Source of the DNA: Euclidia mi
Lineage: Eukaryota > Arthropoda > Insecta > Lepidoptera > Erebidae
DNA: 64,000 nt
Direction of reading: 5' to 3'
Assembly: GCA_944739405.2 (NCBI GenBank)
Contig: OX123186.2
Coordinates: 90,127,034 to 90,191,033, forward strand
The notes below the pieces were generated by a model. The model was not told where the DNA came from and did no database searches. It was given only the letters and a program-made list of their open reading frames with translations. The translations under genes were made by a program, and so were the position numbers. The number at the start of each line of letters is the position of its first letter. The stretch's first letter is position 1. This document shows positions 63,991 through 64,000 of the stretch, in pieces.

Positions 63991-64000
63991 TCACATTCAT
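63991..64000 (+). CDS. mod(mdg4): probable start of FLYWCH terminal exon 14, cut by the window end
   Basis: 'tttatttttcag' (AG at 63989-63990) followed by 'tcacattcat' gives, in phase 1, a threonine-phenylalanine pair. The same TF pair occurs near the start of exons 3, 4, 8 and 10 (for example PTFM and PTFV). Only ten exon bases are visible, so this is a prediction. Confidence 0.45.

Overview
The window looks like an intron- and transposon-rich stretch of a lepidopteran (moth or butterfly) nuclear genome. It is AT-rich, has no operons, and carries SINE, Helitron-like, RTE and piggyBac repeats of types I know from Lepidoptera. The only host coding sequence I can support is a plus-strand array of short exons, each encoding one FLYWCH zinc finger and its own stop codon. 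The exons lie near 3.36, 4.79 (broken), 8.03, 12.04, 34.19, 35.14, 36.99, 38.55, 39.36 (frameshifted), 42.55, 44.03, 45.63 and 46.66 kb, and a probable fourteenth is cut by the window end at 63.99 kb. None has a usable start codon. Each follows a pyrimidine-rich tract and AG and enters in the same codon phase. This is the architecture of the alternative 3' exons of mod(mdg4), a BTB chromatin/insulator gene whose variable FLYWCH exons are joined by cis- or trans-splicing to a shared 5' part. The shared BTB exons are not in this window.

Region by region: 1-12.6 kb holds four FLYWCH exons (one broken) among SINEs, RTE scraps, a Helitron-like element and a fold-back element. 12.6-31.8 kb is a nested transposon block. 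A basic-N-terminus transposase-like gene is split into three plus-strand pieces (15.8-16.4, 21.5-22.1, 31.5-31.8 kb) by a repeat carrying an 80-bp mini-element, a 1.1-kb TIR element that was itself hit by a 3.1-kb Harbinger-like element, and a minus-strand errantivirus-type retroelement with an open env frame but damaged pol, itself hit by an RTE LINE. 34-46.9 kb is the dense exon array with nine exons, a probable solo LTR, MITEs and a decayed piggyBac transposase. 46.98-52.16 kb is a second, internally deleted errantivirus-like element with matched LTRs and a CGCG duplication. 52.2-63.6 kb is a minus-strand jockey-type LINE split by a TTAA-flanked piggyBac-like element and by a young 7.5-kb BEL/Pao retrotransposon.

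The most striking non-gene features are: a candidate HDV-type self-cleaving ribozyme at the 5' end of a poly(A)-tailed retroposon present in two TSD-flanked copies; a perfect 68-bp palindrome across the 3' splice site of the 46.66-kb exon; a 5S-rRNA-headed SINE sharing its body with a tRNA-headed SINE; and one TAG codon separating BEL gag and pol in the same frame.

If the mod(mdg4) reading is right, the exons form a repertoire of interchangeable C-terminal DNA/protein-binding modules. The array shows gain and loss: one truncated exon, one frameshifted, one missing a zinc ligand. All calls come from reading the sequence; no database search was possible.
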